Part shown: positions 7,873 through 15,078 of the stretch, one piece after another
Position numbering within the stretch: position 1 is the first letter of the stretch
Layout of the letters: each line of letters opens with the position of its first letter
Source: JBBIQS01 sp037442205
GTDB taxonomy: Bacteria; Myxococcota; Myxococcia; Myxococcales; UBA5297
Direction: 5' to 3'
Assembly (NCBI GenBank): GCA_037442205.1
Contig: JBBIQS010000061.1
Coordinates: 1-48,801, forward strand
Length of the DNA: 48,801 bases
Notes under the pieces: model-generated
Database searches by the model: none
Told to the model about the DNA's origin: nothing
Seen by the model: only the letters and a program-made list of their open reading frames with translations
Program-made: the position numbers and the translations under genes

Positions 7873-8942
7873 CGCGTCTCTCCGAGGAGGAAGCGGTCCA
7901 CAGCAGCCCGAAATTCCTTCGGATTCTCCTCGAAGGGGAAATGCCCGGCGCGCTCCACGATTTCCAGCCGCGCGCCCCGAATCCCTTCGGCGTAGCGGCG
8001 GCTTCCTGCCAGCCCGAGCATATCGTCCCGGCCGGCCAGGACCAGGGTCGGTGCCGTCACCCGCTGCAAGACACTGTTCCAGTCGTGGTGCCGGCCCAGG
8101 CTCAAGTAGAGGGCGGCGATGCCGTAGCCCGCCGGCCTCGGACGCGGCTCGCTCGACGGCGCCTGCGGCAGACCGCCGGTGAGAGCGAAATAGCGGGAGA
8201 ACTCAGAATAGAAGGACGAGAGCTGGTCGTCGCCGAGCGCCAACAGCGCCGGGAAATCGAAGTAGCGCTTCAGATAGGCCTCGAACTCGGCTCGCGCCGG
8301 GCCCTCGAGCCGCTTGCCGACCAAGGCGAAGAGGTTCTGGTCCTCGGGGATCGGCATCTCCAGCAGCGAGGCCGGAGAAACGAGCACCACGCGGTCGACT
8401 CGCTCCGGCCACTCTGCGGCATAGAGGGCGGCGATCAGCCCGCCGAACGAATGGCCCACCAGCGTCAGTTTCCCGGCCCCCAGGATTCGGCGGATTCGCT
8501 CCAGATCCGCTAGCTGCTGGGCCATTCCCAGCCGGCCTTCTACCTGCTGAATCGCGCGCCAGGTGCCGCCCTGAGGTGGTTCGACAATGGGTCTGCTCGA
8601 CGAGCCGGCTCCGCGCTGGTGATAGAAGTGCCAGCGGATGCCGTCGCCGCTTTGCGCTGCCGACCACGGCATGCCCGGCGGGAGCCCCGGGCCTCCGTGG
8701 ACCACCACCACGTTCTTCCCCGCTCCGACCGCGAAGTGCGTCAGCTCGACTCCGGGCGCCACGGCCCACCGCGGTCCTTCCCGATCCTGGGCGCCAGGCG
8801 GATCCAGCGACTCGCCAAGAGCCGCGAGGCGCTCCTCGACCGAACCGGGAACGAACATCGCCTTGCCCATCCAGTACCGCAGCCCAAATCCGACGGCGAC
8901 TGCGACCAGACCGAGCAATCCGAAGACCATCATCCAGCGCAT
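7869..8942 (-). CDS. membrane-anchored alpha/beta hydrolase, proline iminopeptidase-like
   Basis: A 357-residue alpha/beta-fold hydrolase with an N-terminal transmembrane helix (about residues 5-25). VVVHGGPGLPPG contains the HGGPG oxyanion motif typical of proline iminopeptidases, GHSFGG carries the nucleophilic Ser, and the expected Asp and His are in LAGRDDM and ERAGHFPFEENP. The reading frame is open well upstream; I chose the ATG at 8942 because AGGAGG lies 9 bases before it and the translation upstream is unlike a protein. The next gene, a MerR regulator, is translationally coupled (ATGA), so expression of the two is tied. The substrate could be a peptide, an ester or an epoxide. Confidence 0.87.
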   Translation of the reverse strand: MRWMMVFGLLGLVAVAVGFGLRYWMGKAMFVPGSVEERLAALGESLDPPGAQDREGPRWAVAPGVELTHFAVGAGKNVVVVHGGPGLPPGMPWSAAQSGDGIRWHFYHQRGAGSSSRPIVEPPQGGTWRAIQQVEGRLGMAQQLADLERIRRILGAGKLTLVGHSFGGLIAALYAAEWPERVDRVVLVSPASLLEMPIPEDQNLFALVGKRLEGPARAEFEAYLKRYFDFPALLALGDDQLSSFYSEFSRYFALTGGLPQAPSSEPRPRPAGYGIAALYLSLGRHHDWNSVLQRVTAPTLVLAGRDDMLGLAGSRRYAEGIRGARLEIVERAGHFPFEENPKEFRAAVDRFLLGETR

Positions 8943-9037
8943 CCGAGACTCCTCCTGAAATGAGTGCAGGCCCAGGCTCAGGTCTGCCCCAAGGGGAGAG
9001 TCAACTCCGATGGTGCCGCCGAATCGCAGAACGACGC

Positions 9038-9706
9038 TCAGCCGCCGAAGAGCAGCGCCAGGCCGCCTTGCAGGAAGAACGTCCCGCGCATCGACTTGGC
9101 ATCGGAGCCATCGAGCGCGGTGTTGACCAGCGGCAAGGCCACCGCCACCTCGGGCATCAGGCGGAAGCCATCGCTGATCTTGAAGGCAAAACCGAGTGAG
9201 GCGCCGCTCCAGAGAATCTGCCTGGTCGACGGGACCTGCCCACCTTCCGACCAAGCGATCTGCTCGACCAATCTGGCGCCGCCGACCAGCTGATGGCCGC
9301 CCTCGAAATTCATGCCCACCAGCACTGGCAGGTAGAACGAGACCACCCTGGTCGTGGGCACCAGCCCCGCGAGGCCGACATTCACGTAGCTGAGCCCGGG
9401 ATCGATCGCGAGGTCGATGCCTGAATCGCGGCTCACGGAGCGCAGCAGCTGGATCTTCGAGTCGAGCCCGGCCCCCAACCCCCAGACTTTGCTGCCGATT
9501 TCGACGCGCTCGGTCAGCCCGTAGCGCAGCCCGGCCTCGAGCTGCGGCAAGGTCCCGGGCTTGCCGGTCTCCGAGCCGACCATCTCGGCCTCGGGAGCGA
9601 CGAAGGCCTGGACGCTGCCCTTCTCGATGGTGGTGGCGGTCCCCATCGTGGTGAACGAGGCGCAGCCGCCCAGAAACACGATCGCCGCCGCTGCCGCTGG
9701 CTTCAT
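9038..9706 (-). CDS. putative outer-membrane lipoprotein with beta-barrel character
   Basis: A 222-residue protein beginning MKPAAAAAIVFLGGCASF, with a lipobox at GGC (Cys15). The rest is a run of alternating strands (QLEAGLRYGLTERVEIGSKV, VSFYLPVLVGMNF, LWSGASLGFAFKISDGFRLM) that would suit a small barrel or lipocalin-like fold, ending GGLALLFGG. A frame extends far upstream, but the ATG at 9706 overlaps the lapB stop (ATGA) and starts the signal sequence, so it is preferred. It is the last gene of the sppA-HIT-lapB group. I do not recognise a specific family. Confidence 0.8.
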   Translation of the reverse strand: MKPAAAAAIVFLGGCASFTTMGTATTIEKGSVQAFVAPEAEMVGSETGKPGTLPQLEAGLRYGLTERVEIGSKVWGLGAGLDSKIQLLRSVSRDSGIDLAIDPGLSYVNVGLAGLVPTTRVVSFYLPVLVGMNFEGGHQLVGGARLVEQIAWSEGGQVPSTRQILWSGASLGFAFKISDGFRLMPEVAVALPLVNTALDGSDAKSMRGTFFLQGGLALLFGG

Positions 9707-10878
9707 CCGCCGCTCCCATCGCGCTGAGCCTTGGCTCCCGGGCTCTCCGCCGAGATCGCAGTCCCCCGCTCCACCGAATCCCAGTTTCCGCAGCGCTGGC
9801 AGCGCCACTGGGCCTCGGCGTAACCGTGCCCGCAGCTTTTGCACACGAAGCCCGGCTCCTGCTGACCCAGCGCCGCCAGCAGCGCCTCCAGCTCGCGGCG
9901 CGCCTCCTCGCCCACTCCGCCTTCGAGCAGCGCCCGCCCCAGCTCGACCCGGGCCTCCACCGAGCGCGGATCGAGGTCCAGCGCCCGCCGTAGGTGCTGC
10001 ACCGCCTGCTCGACCGCCCCGCCCTGCCGCTCGCAGCGCGCCAGCGCCAGCAACGTCGCTGGGTGCTCCCGCTTCGACAGCTGCCCGGCCATCGCCTCCC
10101 GCGCCGACGCCACTCCGATCTGCAGCAGCGGCTCGCTCGCCCGCGAGCAGACCTCCGGATCCAGCTCGCAGGCCTTCTCCAGCGCCTGCCGCGCCGCCTC
10201 CGCCTGCCCGAGCGAAAGCCCTCTGACCCCGGCGGCGAAGTGGGCGTGAGCGCTCCCCGGCTCGATCTGACAGGCCCGCTGGGCAAGCTCGAGCGCCAGC
10301 GGCTTGTCCACCTCGCCCAGCGCGGCTTCCGAAAGCAGGTGCGCCAGCACCGCCCGCGATCCATCCCCGGCCTTCACCCGCTCGGCCTCGACCTCGGCCG
10401 CCTGGGCCCAGCTGCGCTGCCCCTCGAACAGCTCGCGCAGCCGGGTCAGCGCCTCTTTGTGCCCCGGGCTCGCCTGCACCACCGCGCGGTAGCTCTCCAC
10501 CGCCTTCTCGGGAACCCCGGCCTTCTGGAAGTCCTGGCCCAGCTCTAGCTCGATCTGCTGGCGCAGCGCCGCCTCTGGCCCGGCCTTGAGCAGCATGTTC
10601 TGGTGCAGCCGGATCGCTCGCTCGTGCTCGCCGGTGCGCCGGAACAGCGCCCCCAGCGCGAAGTAGGTCTCCAGCGTGCGAGCGTCGAGCTCGGCGGCCC
10701 GGGTCAGCTCCTCGAGCGCGGCGTCCGGCTTGTCGGAGAGGATGTAGCGGAACCCCTGCAGGTAGGCGCGGCTGGCGTCGGAGCGACGGCGGCGGCGGAC
10801 CAACGCCCGCCAGGCCAATCCGCCCAGCAGGGCAACCGCCACCGCGGCGGCCAGCAGGGCCCACATCCATTGCGCCAT
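9703..10878 (-). CDS. lapB: TPR protein LapB/YciM family
   Basis: A 391-residue protein with an N-terminal membrane helix (about residues 3-22), about eight TPR-type helical pairs, and a C-terminal rubredoxin-like zinc ribbon (CKSCGHGYAEAQWRCQRCG, about residues 349-367). This order and length match Escherichia coli LapB (389 residues), which controls LpxC turnover and so balances lipopolysaccharide against phospholipid. The TPR region is typical (ALEELTRAAELDARTLETYF, LDLDPRSVEARVELGRALLE). The gene is 9 bp after the HIT gene and overlaps the lipoprotein gene. The family call is secure; an identical role in this organism is inferred. Confidence 0.86.
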   Translation of the reverse strand: MAQWMWALLAAAVAVALLGGLAWRALVRRRRRSDASRAYLQGFRYILSDKPDAALEELTRAAELDARTLETYFALGALFRRTGEHERAIRLHQNMLLKAGPEAALRQQIELELGQDFQKAGVPEKAVESYRAVVQASPGHKEALTRLRELFEGQRSWAQAAEVEAERVKAGDGSRAVLAHLLSEAALGEVDKPLALELAQRACQIEPGSAHAHFAAGVRGLSLGQAEAARQALEKACELDPEVCSRASEPLLQIGVASAREAMAGQLSKREHPATLLALARCERQGGAVEQAVQHLRRALDLDPRSVEARVELGRALLEGGVGEEARRELEALLAALGQQEPGFVCKSCGHGYAEAQWRCQRCGNWDSVERGTAISAESPGAKAQRDGSGG

Positions 10879-10887
10879 CGCCGTTCC

Positions 10888-11379
10888 CTACTTGGCCAGG
10901 ATGCGATCGAACATCGGCCGCATCCGGTCGTAGGAGGCCTGCAGGTGCTCGATCATCACCTTGGTCGCCGAAAGCACCGGCATGAAGTTCGTGTCGCCGC
11001 CCCAGCGCGGCACTGCGTGGTAGTGCAGGTGATCGGCGATCCCCGCCCCCGCCACCTTCCCCAGGTTCATCCCCACGTTCATGCCCTCGGGGTGATAGGC
11101 CTCGCCCAGCAACTCGATCGAGCGCTGCAGCAGCCGGTGCAGGTCGAGGAACTCCTCCTCCCGCAGCTCGGTCAGCGCGCTGAGGTGCCGCCGCGGGATC
11201 ACCATCAGGTGCCCGTTGTTGTACGGGAACTTGTTGAGCATCACGAAGGAGTGCTCGCTGCGCCCCAGGATCAGGTTCTCGCGGTCGCGGTCCTCGGCCG
11301 GGAAGAGGCAGAAGATGCAGCCCTTGGGCTTGCCCGACTCAATCAGCTCCATCCGCCACGGTGCCCACAAAGCCTGCAT
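10888..11379 (-). CDS. HIT-family nucleotide hydrolase or phosphorylase
   Basis: A 163-residue histidine-triad protein. The N-terminus (WAPWRMELIESGKPKGCIFC) and the motif DHLHYHAVPRWGGDTNF match the Ap4A phosphorylase-like HIT branch, in which the middle His of HxHxH is the nucleophile acting on dinucleoside polyphosphates or AMP derivatives. The ORF stays open upstream of this start; the ATG at 11379 was chosen because it begins the conserved WAPWR segment and GGAGG lies about 6 bases before it. It follows sppA by 29 bp and precedes lapB by 9 bp, suggesting one transcript. The physiological substrate is not shown by sequence. Confidence 0.9.
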   Translation of the reverse strand: MQALWAPWRMELIESGKPKGCIFCLFPAEDRDRENLILGRSEHSFVMLNKFPYNNGHLMVIPRRHLSALTELREEEFLDLHRLLQRSIELLGEAYHPEGMNVGMNLGKVAGAGIADHLHYHAVPRWGGDTNFMPVLSATKVMIEHLQASYDRMRPMFDRILAK

Positions 11380-11408
11380 GCGCTCCTCCTGAGACTGGTT
11401 GGCCGATG

Positions 11409-12344
11409 CTAGGGAGCGATGAGGCCGGGGGCGAGGTAGGCCGGTCCGGCGCCCTCGAGCATCGCCCGCGGGGCCACCTCGTCCATCACGCCGCGGGCCA
11501 GCGACTTGCCGCCCTCGCGCATCAGCTCGCCAAAGCCGAACGGCCGCTCCTCGGGCGGGTATTGCAGCCGCGGCTCGCCCTCGATGCCGGCCAGGGCCGC
11601 GGTCAGCCGGATGGCGTCGTTGAAGCTGCCCAGCTCGTCGACCAGCTTGAGCTCCTTGGCCTGCTGGCCGTTGATGATCCGCCCGTCGGCGAAGGGGCGC
11701 ACCTCGTCGACCTTGAGTCCGCGGCCCTCGGCCACCGCGGCGATGAACTGCTCGTGCACCTGGTCGAGGGTCGACTGGTAGTAGGCGCGCTCCGCGTCGC
11801 TCATCTCGCGGAACGGGTTGCCGGCGTCCTTCATCGCCCCGCTCTTGACGGTGACCATCTTGAACTTGAGCTCGCGGGCGATGTCCCCGATGTACGGAAT
11901 CTGGGCGATGACCCCGATCGAGCCGGTGAGGGTCCCGGGCGAGGCGACCACCTTCTGGCAGCCGGCGGCGACGTACATCCCGCCCGAGGCGGCCACGCTG
12001 CCCATCGAGCAGACGACCTTGCGCTTCTCGCCGGCCTTGCGCAGCTCCGAGTACAGCTCCTGCGAGGGGCCGACCGAGCCGCCGGGCGAGTCGATGCGCA
12101 CCAGGATCGCCTTGATCGCCTCGTCCTTCTCGAAGCGCCGCAGCGCCTTGAGCTGCTTGTCCACGCTGGAGATGACGCCCTTGACCTCGATCACTCCGAT
12201 CGCCGGCCCGGTGCTGAAGCCGCTGGCCCCGTCCTCGCCGCCGCCGCTGCGCACCGCCGAGTAGGCCAGCATCAGGAAGGCGAACAGCGCCAGGAACAGC
12301 CCCCCGAAGATCACCCCCAACACCACTGCCGACTTGCGATCCAT
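11409..12344 (-). CDS. sppA: signal peptide peptidase SppA (36K type)
   Basis: A 311-residue inner-membrane serine protease that degrades cleaved signal peptides. An N-terminal membrane helix (about residues 8-28) precedes one ClpP/crotonase-like S49 domain. SVAASGGMYVAAGC and TLTGSIGVI hold the nucleophile Ser and the oxyanion segment, and VKSGAMKDAG holds the candidate Lys base of the Ser-Lys dyad. It is the short single-domain form rather than the 67K tandem form. It is first in the sppA-HIT-lapB-lipoprotein series on the minus strand, and a terminator separates it from the DUF507 gene upstream. Confidence 0.95.
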   Translation of the reverse strand: MDRKSAVVLGVIFGGLFLALFAFLMLAYSAVRSGGGEDGASGFSTGPAIGVIEVKGVISSVDKQLKALRRFEKDEAIKAILVRIDSPGGSVGPSQELYSELRKAGEKRKVVCSMGSVAASGGMYVAAGCQKVVASPGTLTGSIGVIAQIPYIGDIARELKFKMVTVKSGAMKDAGNPFREMSDAERAYYQSTLDQVHEQFIAAVAEGRGLKVDEVRPFADGRIINGQQAKELKLVDELGSFNDAIRLTAALAGIEGEPRLQYPPEERPFGFGELMREGGKSLARGVMDEVAPRAMLEGAGPAYLAPGLIAP

Positions 12345-12487
12345 TCGCGCCGCCTTTCGCTCCCCCGCCTCGCACCTGGCCGGGCCGGCAAGGCTGATAC
12401 CACATCGCCGCGAGCCGCGCGACGCGTCCGCGACCCGGCTGGCCCTCGACAGGCTCGGGCCAACGGAGGCCGTCCCGCAAAGCAGAA

Positions 12488-12508
12488 GCCCCGCCTTGCG
12501 AGCGGGGC
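12488..12508 (-). terminator. Rho-independent terminator after the DUF507 gene
   Basis: Inverted repeat GCCCCGC (12488-12494) and GCGGGGC (12502-12508) with a 7-base loop. On the minus strand the stem is followed by TTCTGCTTTG. It lies about 30 bp past the DUF507 stop and about 145 bp before sppA, so it should end the DUF507 transcript. Confidence 0.6.
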
Positions 12509-12539
12509 CTGCGTGCTTCGAGCGCCTCGAGGAGGTGGG

Positions 12540-13058
12540 CTAGATGAGGCCCTTGGCCCGGCGGATCTGCTCCAGCACCTTCTGGTACTCGACGTCCCAG
12601 TTGGCGGTGCCTTCCTGCAGGTGCTTGAGGCGGGAGCGGACCTCGCGGTCTACCTCTTCGTCGATGTCGAGGTGCTTCTTCATGATCACGAAGATCTTCT
12701 TGCGCAGCGGAGCGTCCTCGGAGAAGACCTCCTCGACATTGCGGCTGATGAGCAGGAACTCGAGCATCTGGCCGATGACGTACTCGATGCCCTCCTCGCC
12801 CATCTTGAAGCCGCGCACGTCGGCCATCTCGCGCTTGACGGCGTTGAAGCGGGAGTGGTCGTAGCCGCGGCGATCGAGCGCCTCGCGGGTGGCCTGGTTG
12901 ACGCGCTCCTCGTTGGCCAGGTACTCGCGCATGATCGCCGCCATGTCCATCTCGGCGTCGGCGATCCGCAGCGGCTCGACCTCGATGTCACCCTCGTTCA
13001 TCAGGGTCTGGATGACTTCGCGGGCGATCGCCGGAATGACCTTGGGATAAAGCCTCAT
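12540..13058 (-). CDS. DUF507 family protein
   Basis: A 172-residue, highly charged, mostly helical cytoplasmic protein starting MRLYPKVIPAIAREVIQTLM. It matches the DUF507 family found in deltaproteobacteria, Acidobacteria and a few other phyla. Two similar halves are visible: the N-terminal half and the part from about residue 95 both read as paired helices with an Arg/Lys-rich face (FVIMKKHLDIDEEVDREVRS). The function is unknown. The start at 13058 fits the family start; an in-frame ATG 18 codons upstream would add a Ser/Arg-rich stretch. It has its own promoter and terminator, which suggests independent, perhaps constitutive expression. Confidence 0.9.
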   Translation of the reverse strand: MRLYPKVIPAIAREVIQTLMNEGDIEVEPLRIADAEMDMAAIMREYLANEERVNQATREALDRRGYDHSRFNAVKREMADVRGFKMGEEGIEYVIGQMLEFLLISRNVEEVFSEDAPLRKKIFVIMKKHLDIDEEVDREVRSRLKHLQEGTANWDVEYQKVLEQIRRAKGLI

Positions 13059-13091
13059 CGTTCGTGTCCTCGACCCTTCGCGAACCGAATC

Positions 13092-13109
13092 CGGCTCCCC
13101 TGGGAGCCG
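13092..13109. repeat. 8-bp inverted repeat in the DUF507 leader
   Basis: Near-perfect palindrome with arms CGGCTCCC and GGGAGCCG separated by CT. It lies between the candidate promoter and the ATG, so it would be in the 5' untranslated part of the transcript or act as a protein-binding site close to the start of transcription. No U-tract follows on either strand, so it is not a terminator. Confidence 0.4.
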
Positions 13110-13123
13110 CAAAAAGTTGCACT

Positions 13124-13152
13124 GCTATATGCCATCGGATTTGACCGATCAA
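13124..13152 (-). promoter_or_regulatory. candidate sigma-70 promoter for the DUF507 gene
   Basis: Read on the minus strand: -35 TTGATC (13152-13147), a 17-bp spacer and -10 TATAGC (13129-13124), each four of six to consensus at optimal spacing. It stands in an unusually A/T-rich stretch (including an A-run at 13164-13171) within otherwise very GC-rich DNA. Transcription would begin near 13117, about 60 bases before the ATG. Confidence 0.55.
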
Positions 13153-13303
13153 CGAAAATATCCAAAAAAAACGCGGCGGCGGGCGAGGTTGCAGCGCCTC
13201 GGCGCGAAGCCGATGCGCGCCCCGGCGCACGGCCCATCGTCTCGGTGAAAGTCGGCCGAGGGCCGGCTCGCTCAAACTGCCAGGCCCCCCATCCCTCCCC
13301 CGG

Positions 13304-15046
13304 CTAGTGACAGGTAGTGGAGATGGAGCCCCGCGGGGCGACCATCTGCTCCGAGGTCAGCGGAGTTGAGGAGCCGACGCCCAGCTTGAAGTCGGTGTTG
13401 TCGCCGATGCAGGTGATCGAGCCGTCGTTCCAGGCGGCGCAGAGCGAGTCGGAGTTGGGCTCGAGGGCAATGGCCAGCACCTGGCTTCCGAAGTTGAGCG
13501 GGTTGGTGGTCTGGTCGCACATCAACAGGCCGCTGGACTCCAGCCAGCAGGCCTCGGGGATGCCGAGGAGGTTGGGCATCTGCCTCCAGCCGCCGTCGAC
13601 CACCGAGTTTCCGCGGTAGTTCCCGTCCCTGCACAACAGGCTGCCGCTGTTGGTCACCTGGCAGTCGGCGTTCCCGCCGGAGGCGCGCACGACCATCTGG
13701 TCGTTGAACTTGGGGTTGTTTCCGCTCAGCCACACGCTGGTCGCGCTGGTGAAGGCGACCGTCGGCGTGAGGCCGTAGTTGACGCCGGAGCACGAGACCA
13801 CCGAGTTGGGCTGCCGGCCGCACAGCGTGCCCCAGCTGCCCACCGCCAAGGCGTCGATGGCCAGCCCGGACCCCCAGTAAGACCACTGGGTCGTGGAGTT
13901 GGTCGTCCCGGACCCAAACTGCCCGTTGCCATTCGCGCCCAGGCACTGCGCCTGGCCGACCCCGTTAACGGTGGTGTGCACGCAGATGCTCGAAGGACCG
14001 ATCAGGATCTGGTCGACGCCGGTGATGTTGGCCACGGCCTTGAAGCTGCTGCCGAAGTTGGTCTGGTAGATCCTGCCGGCGCACATCAGCTGTCCGCCCT
14101 GGCTGGCGTAGCAGAAAGCGGTCGGGCCCATCGCCATCGCCACCAGGCTGGTGCAGCCCTGGCCCGTGGTGGAGCGGAAGCGCGTCTGGCGCCCCTGCCA
14201 GGCGAAGTTGTTGGGATTCGGCGCCTCGGGCATCCAGATCTTCATGCTCGGGATGTTGCAGGTGCCGGCGACGCAGGAGGCCCCGGAGCCGGTGCAGGGG
14301 TTGCCGCAGCTGCCGCAGTTCTGCAGGTCGGTCAAGAAGTCGGCGCAATAGCCGCCGCCCTTGGACGCGGCGTCGGCTCCGCACAAGGCCTGGCCCTGGA
14401 CGCACTGCCCGACGCAAGCGCCGTTGGAGCACTGGGTGCCTATTCCGCCGGTCGGCGGCTGGCAGGCGATGCCGCACAGGCCGCAGTTCGACGGATCGGT
14501 GGTGACGTCGACGCAGGTGGCCGGCGTGCCGCAGAGCCGCAGACCGGCCCCCGTACATCCCGGAACGCACTGCCCGCCGACACAGCTGTCGGATCCGCAG
14601 GAGTGCCCGCAGGAGCCGCAGTTGCTCGGCGCGGTGTTCAGGTTGGCGCAGTAGCCCCCTCCTCCCAGGCCCGCGCCGCAGACCTGTTCACCGGAATTGA
14701 AGCAACTCCCCACGCACCGGCCTCCACTGCAAGCCGGAAGCCCGCCCTGGGGCGCATTGCATACCGTGCCGCAGCTGCCGCAGTTGTTGGGGTCGTTCTT
14801 CGTGTCGAGGCACCCGCCGCCATCCGCAGCGCCCGCGTCCGGCGCGCCGGAGCCGCCGTCGCTGGGATTGACCGAGCCGTCCGGGTCGCCAGCCGCTTCC
14901 TTCTGGCAGGTCCCGCCGGTGCCGCAGACATAGCCCGAGGGGCAGTCGCCGGGGGCGGAGCAGGTCTTGCCGGTGTAGTCGACCGAGACCGCGCACCCTG
15001 GGAGAGCGGCCGCCGCCGCGAGGAGGGAGAGTGAGATGAAGCGCAT
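13304..15046 (-). CDS. Cys-rich, RCC1-like repeat lipoprotein
   Basis: A 580-residue exported lipoprotein with a lipobox (ALPGC, Cys18). A first Cys-rich module (CSAPGDCPSGYVCGTGGTC) and a Gly/Asp/Ser linker are followed by four copies of a Cys-rich repeat with the core DPNNCGSCGTVC or close variants (about residues 80-265). The C-terminal 310 residues hold spaced GxG/CxG turns with alternating Cys (CLGANGNGQFGSGT, SITCIGDNTDFKLGVGSST) that resemble RCC1 propeller blades. Proteins of this type are common in Myxococcota surface proteomes and their functions are unknown. The many Cys residues suggest disulphide-stabilised modules outside the cytoplasm. It lies 32 bp upstream of the uvrC 3' end with no sign of functional linkage. 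Confidence 0.85.
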   Translation of the reverse strand: MRFISLSLLAAAAALPGCAVSVDYTGKTCSAPGDCPSGYVCGTGGTCQKEAAGDPDGSVNPSDGGSGAPDAGAADGGGCLDTKNDPNNCGSCGTVCNAPQGGLPACSGGRCVGSCFNSGEQVCGAGLGGGGYCANLNTAPSNCGSCGHSCGSDSCVGGQCVPGCTGAGLRLCGTPATCVDVTTDPSNCGLCGIACQPPTGGIGTQCSNGACVGQCVQGQALCGADAASKGGGYCADFLTDLQNCGSCGNPCTGSGASCVAGTCNIPSMKIWMPEAPNPNNFAWQGRQTRFRSTTGQGCTSLVAMAMGPTAFCYASQGGQLMCAGRIYQTNFGSSFKAVANITGVDQILIGPSSICVHTTVNGVGQAQCLGANGNGQFGSGTTNSTTQWSYWGSGLAIDALAVGSWGTLCGRQPNSVVSCSGVNYGLTPTVAFTSATSVWLSGNNPKFNDQMVVRASGGNADCQVTNSGSLLCRDGNYRGNSVVDGGWRQMPNLLGIPEACWLESSGLLMCDQTTNPLNFGSQVLAIALEPNSDSLCAAWNDGSITCIGDNTDFKLGVGSSTPLTSEQMVAPRGSISTTCH

Positions 15047-15078
15047 TGGGGACCCCTGGATACTGAGAGGTCCCTAAT

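Noticed and set aside
8943..10364. Upstream extension of the hydrolase frame
   Set aside because: It overlaps lapB and the outer-membrane lipoprotein out of frame and is Arg/Ser/Trp-rich; the ATG at 8942 with AGGAGG is a convincing start.
13092..13109. Terminator hairpin
   Set aside because: No T-tract follows on either strand, and it lies between a promoter and a start codon.
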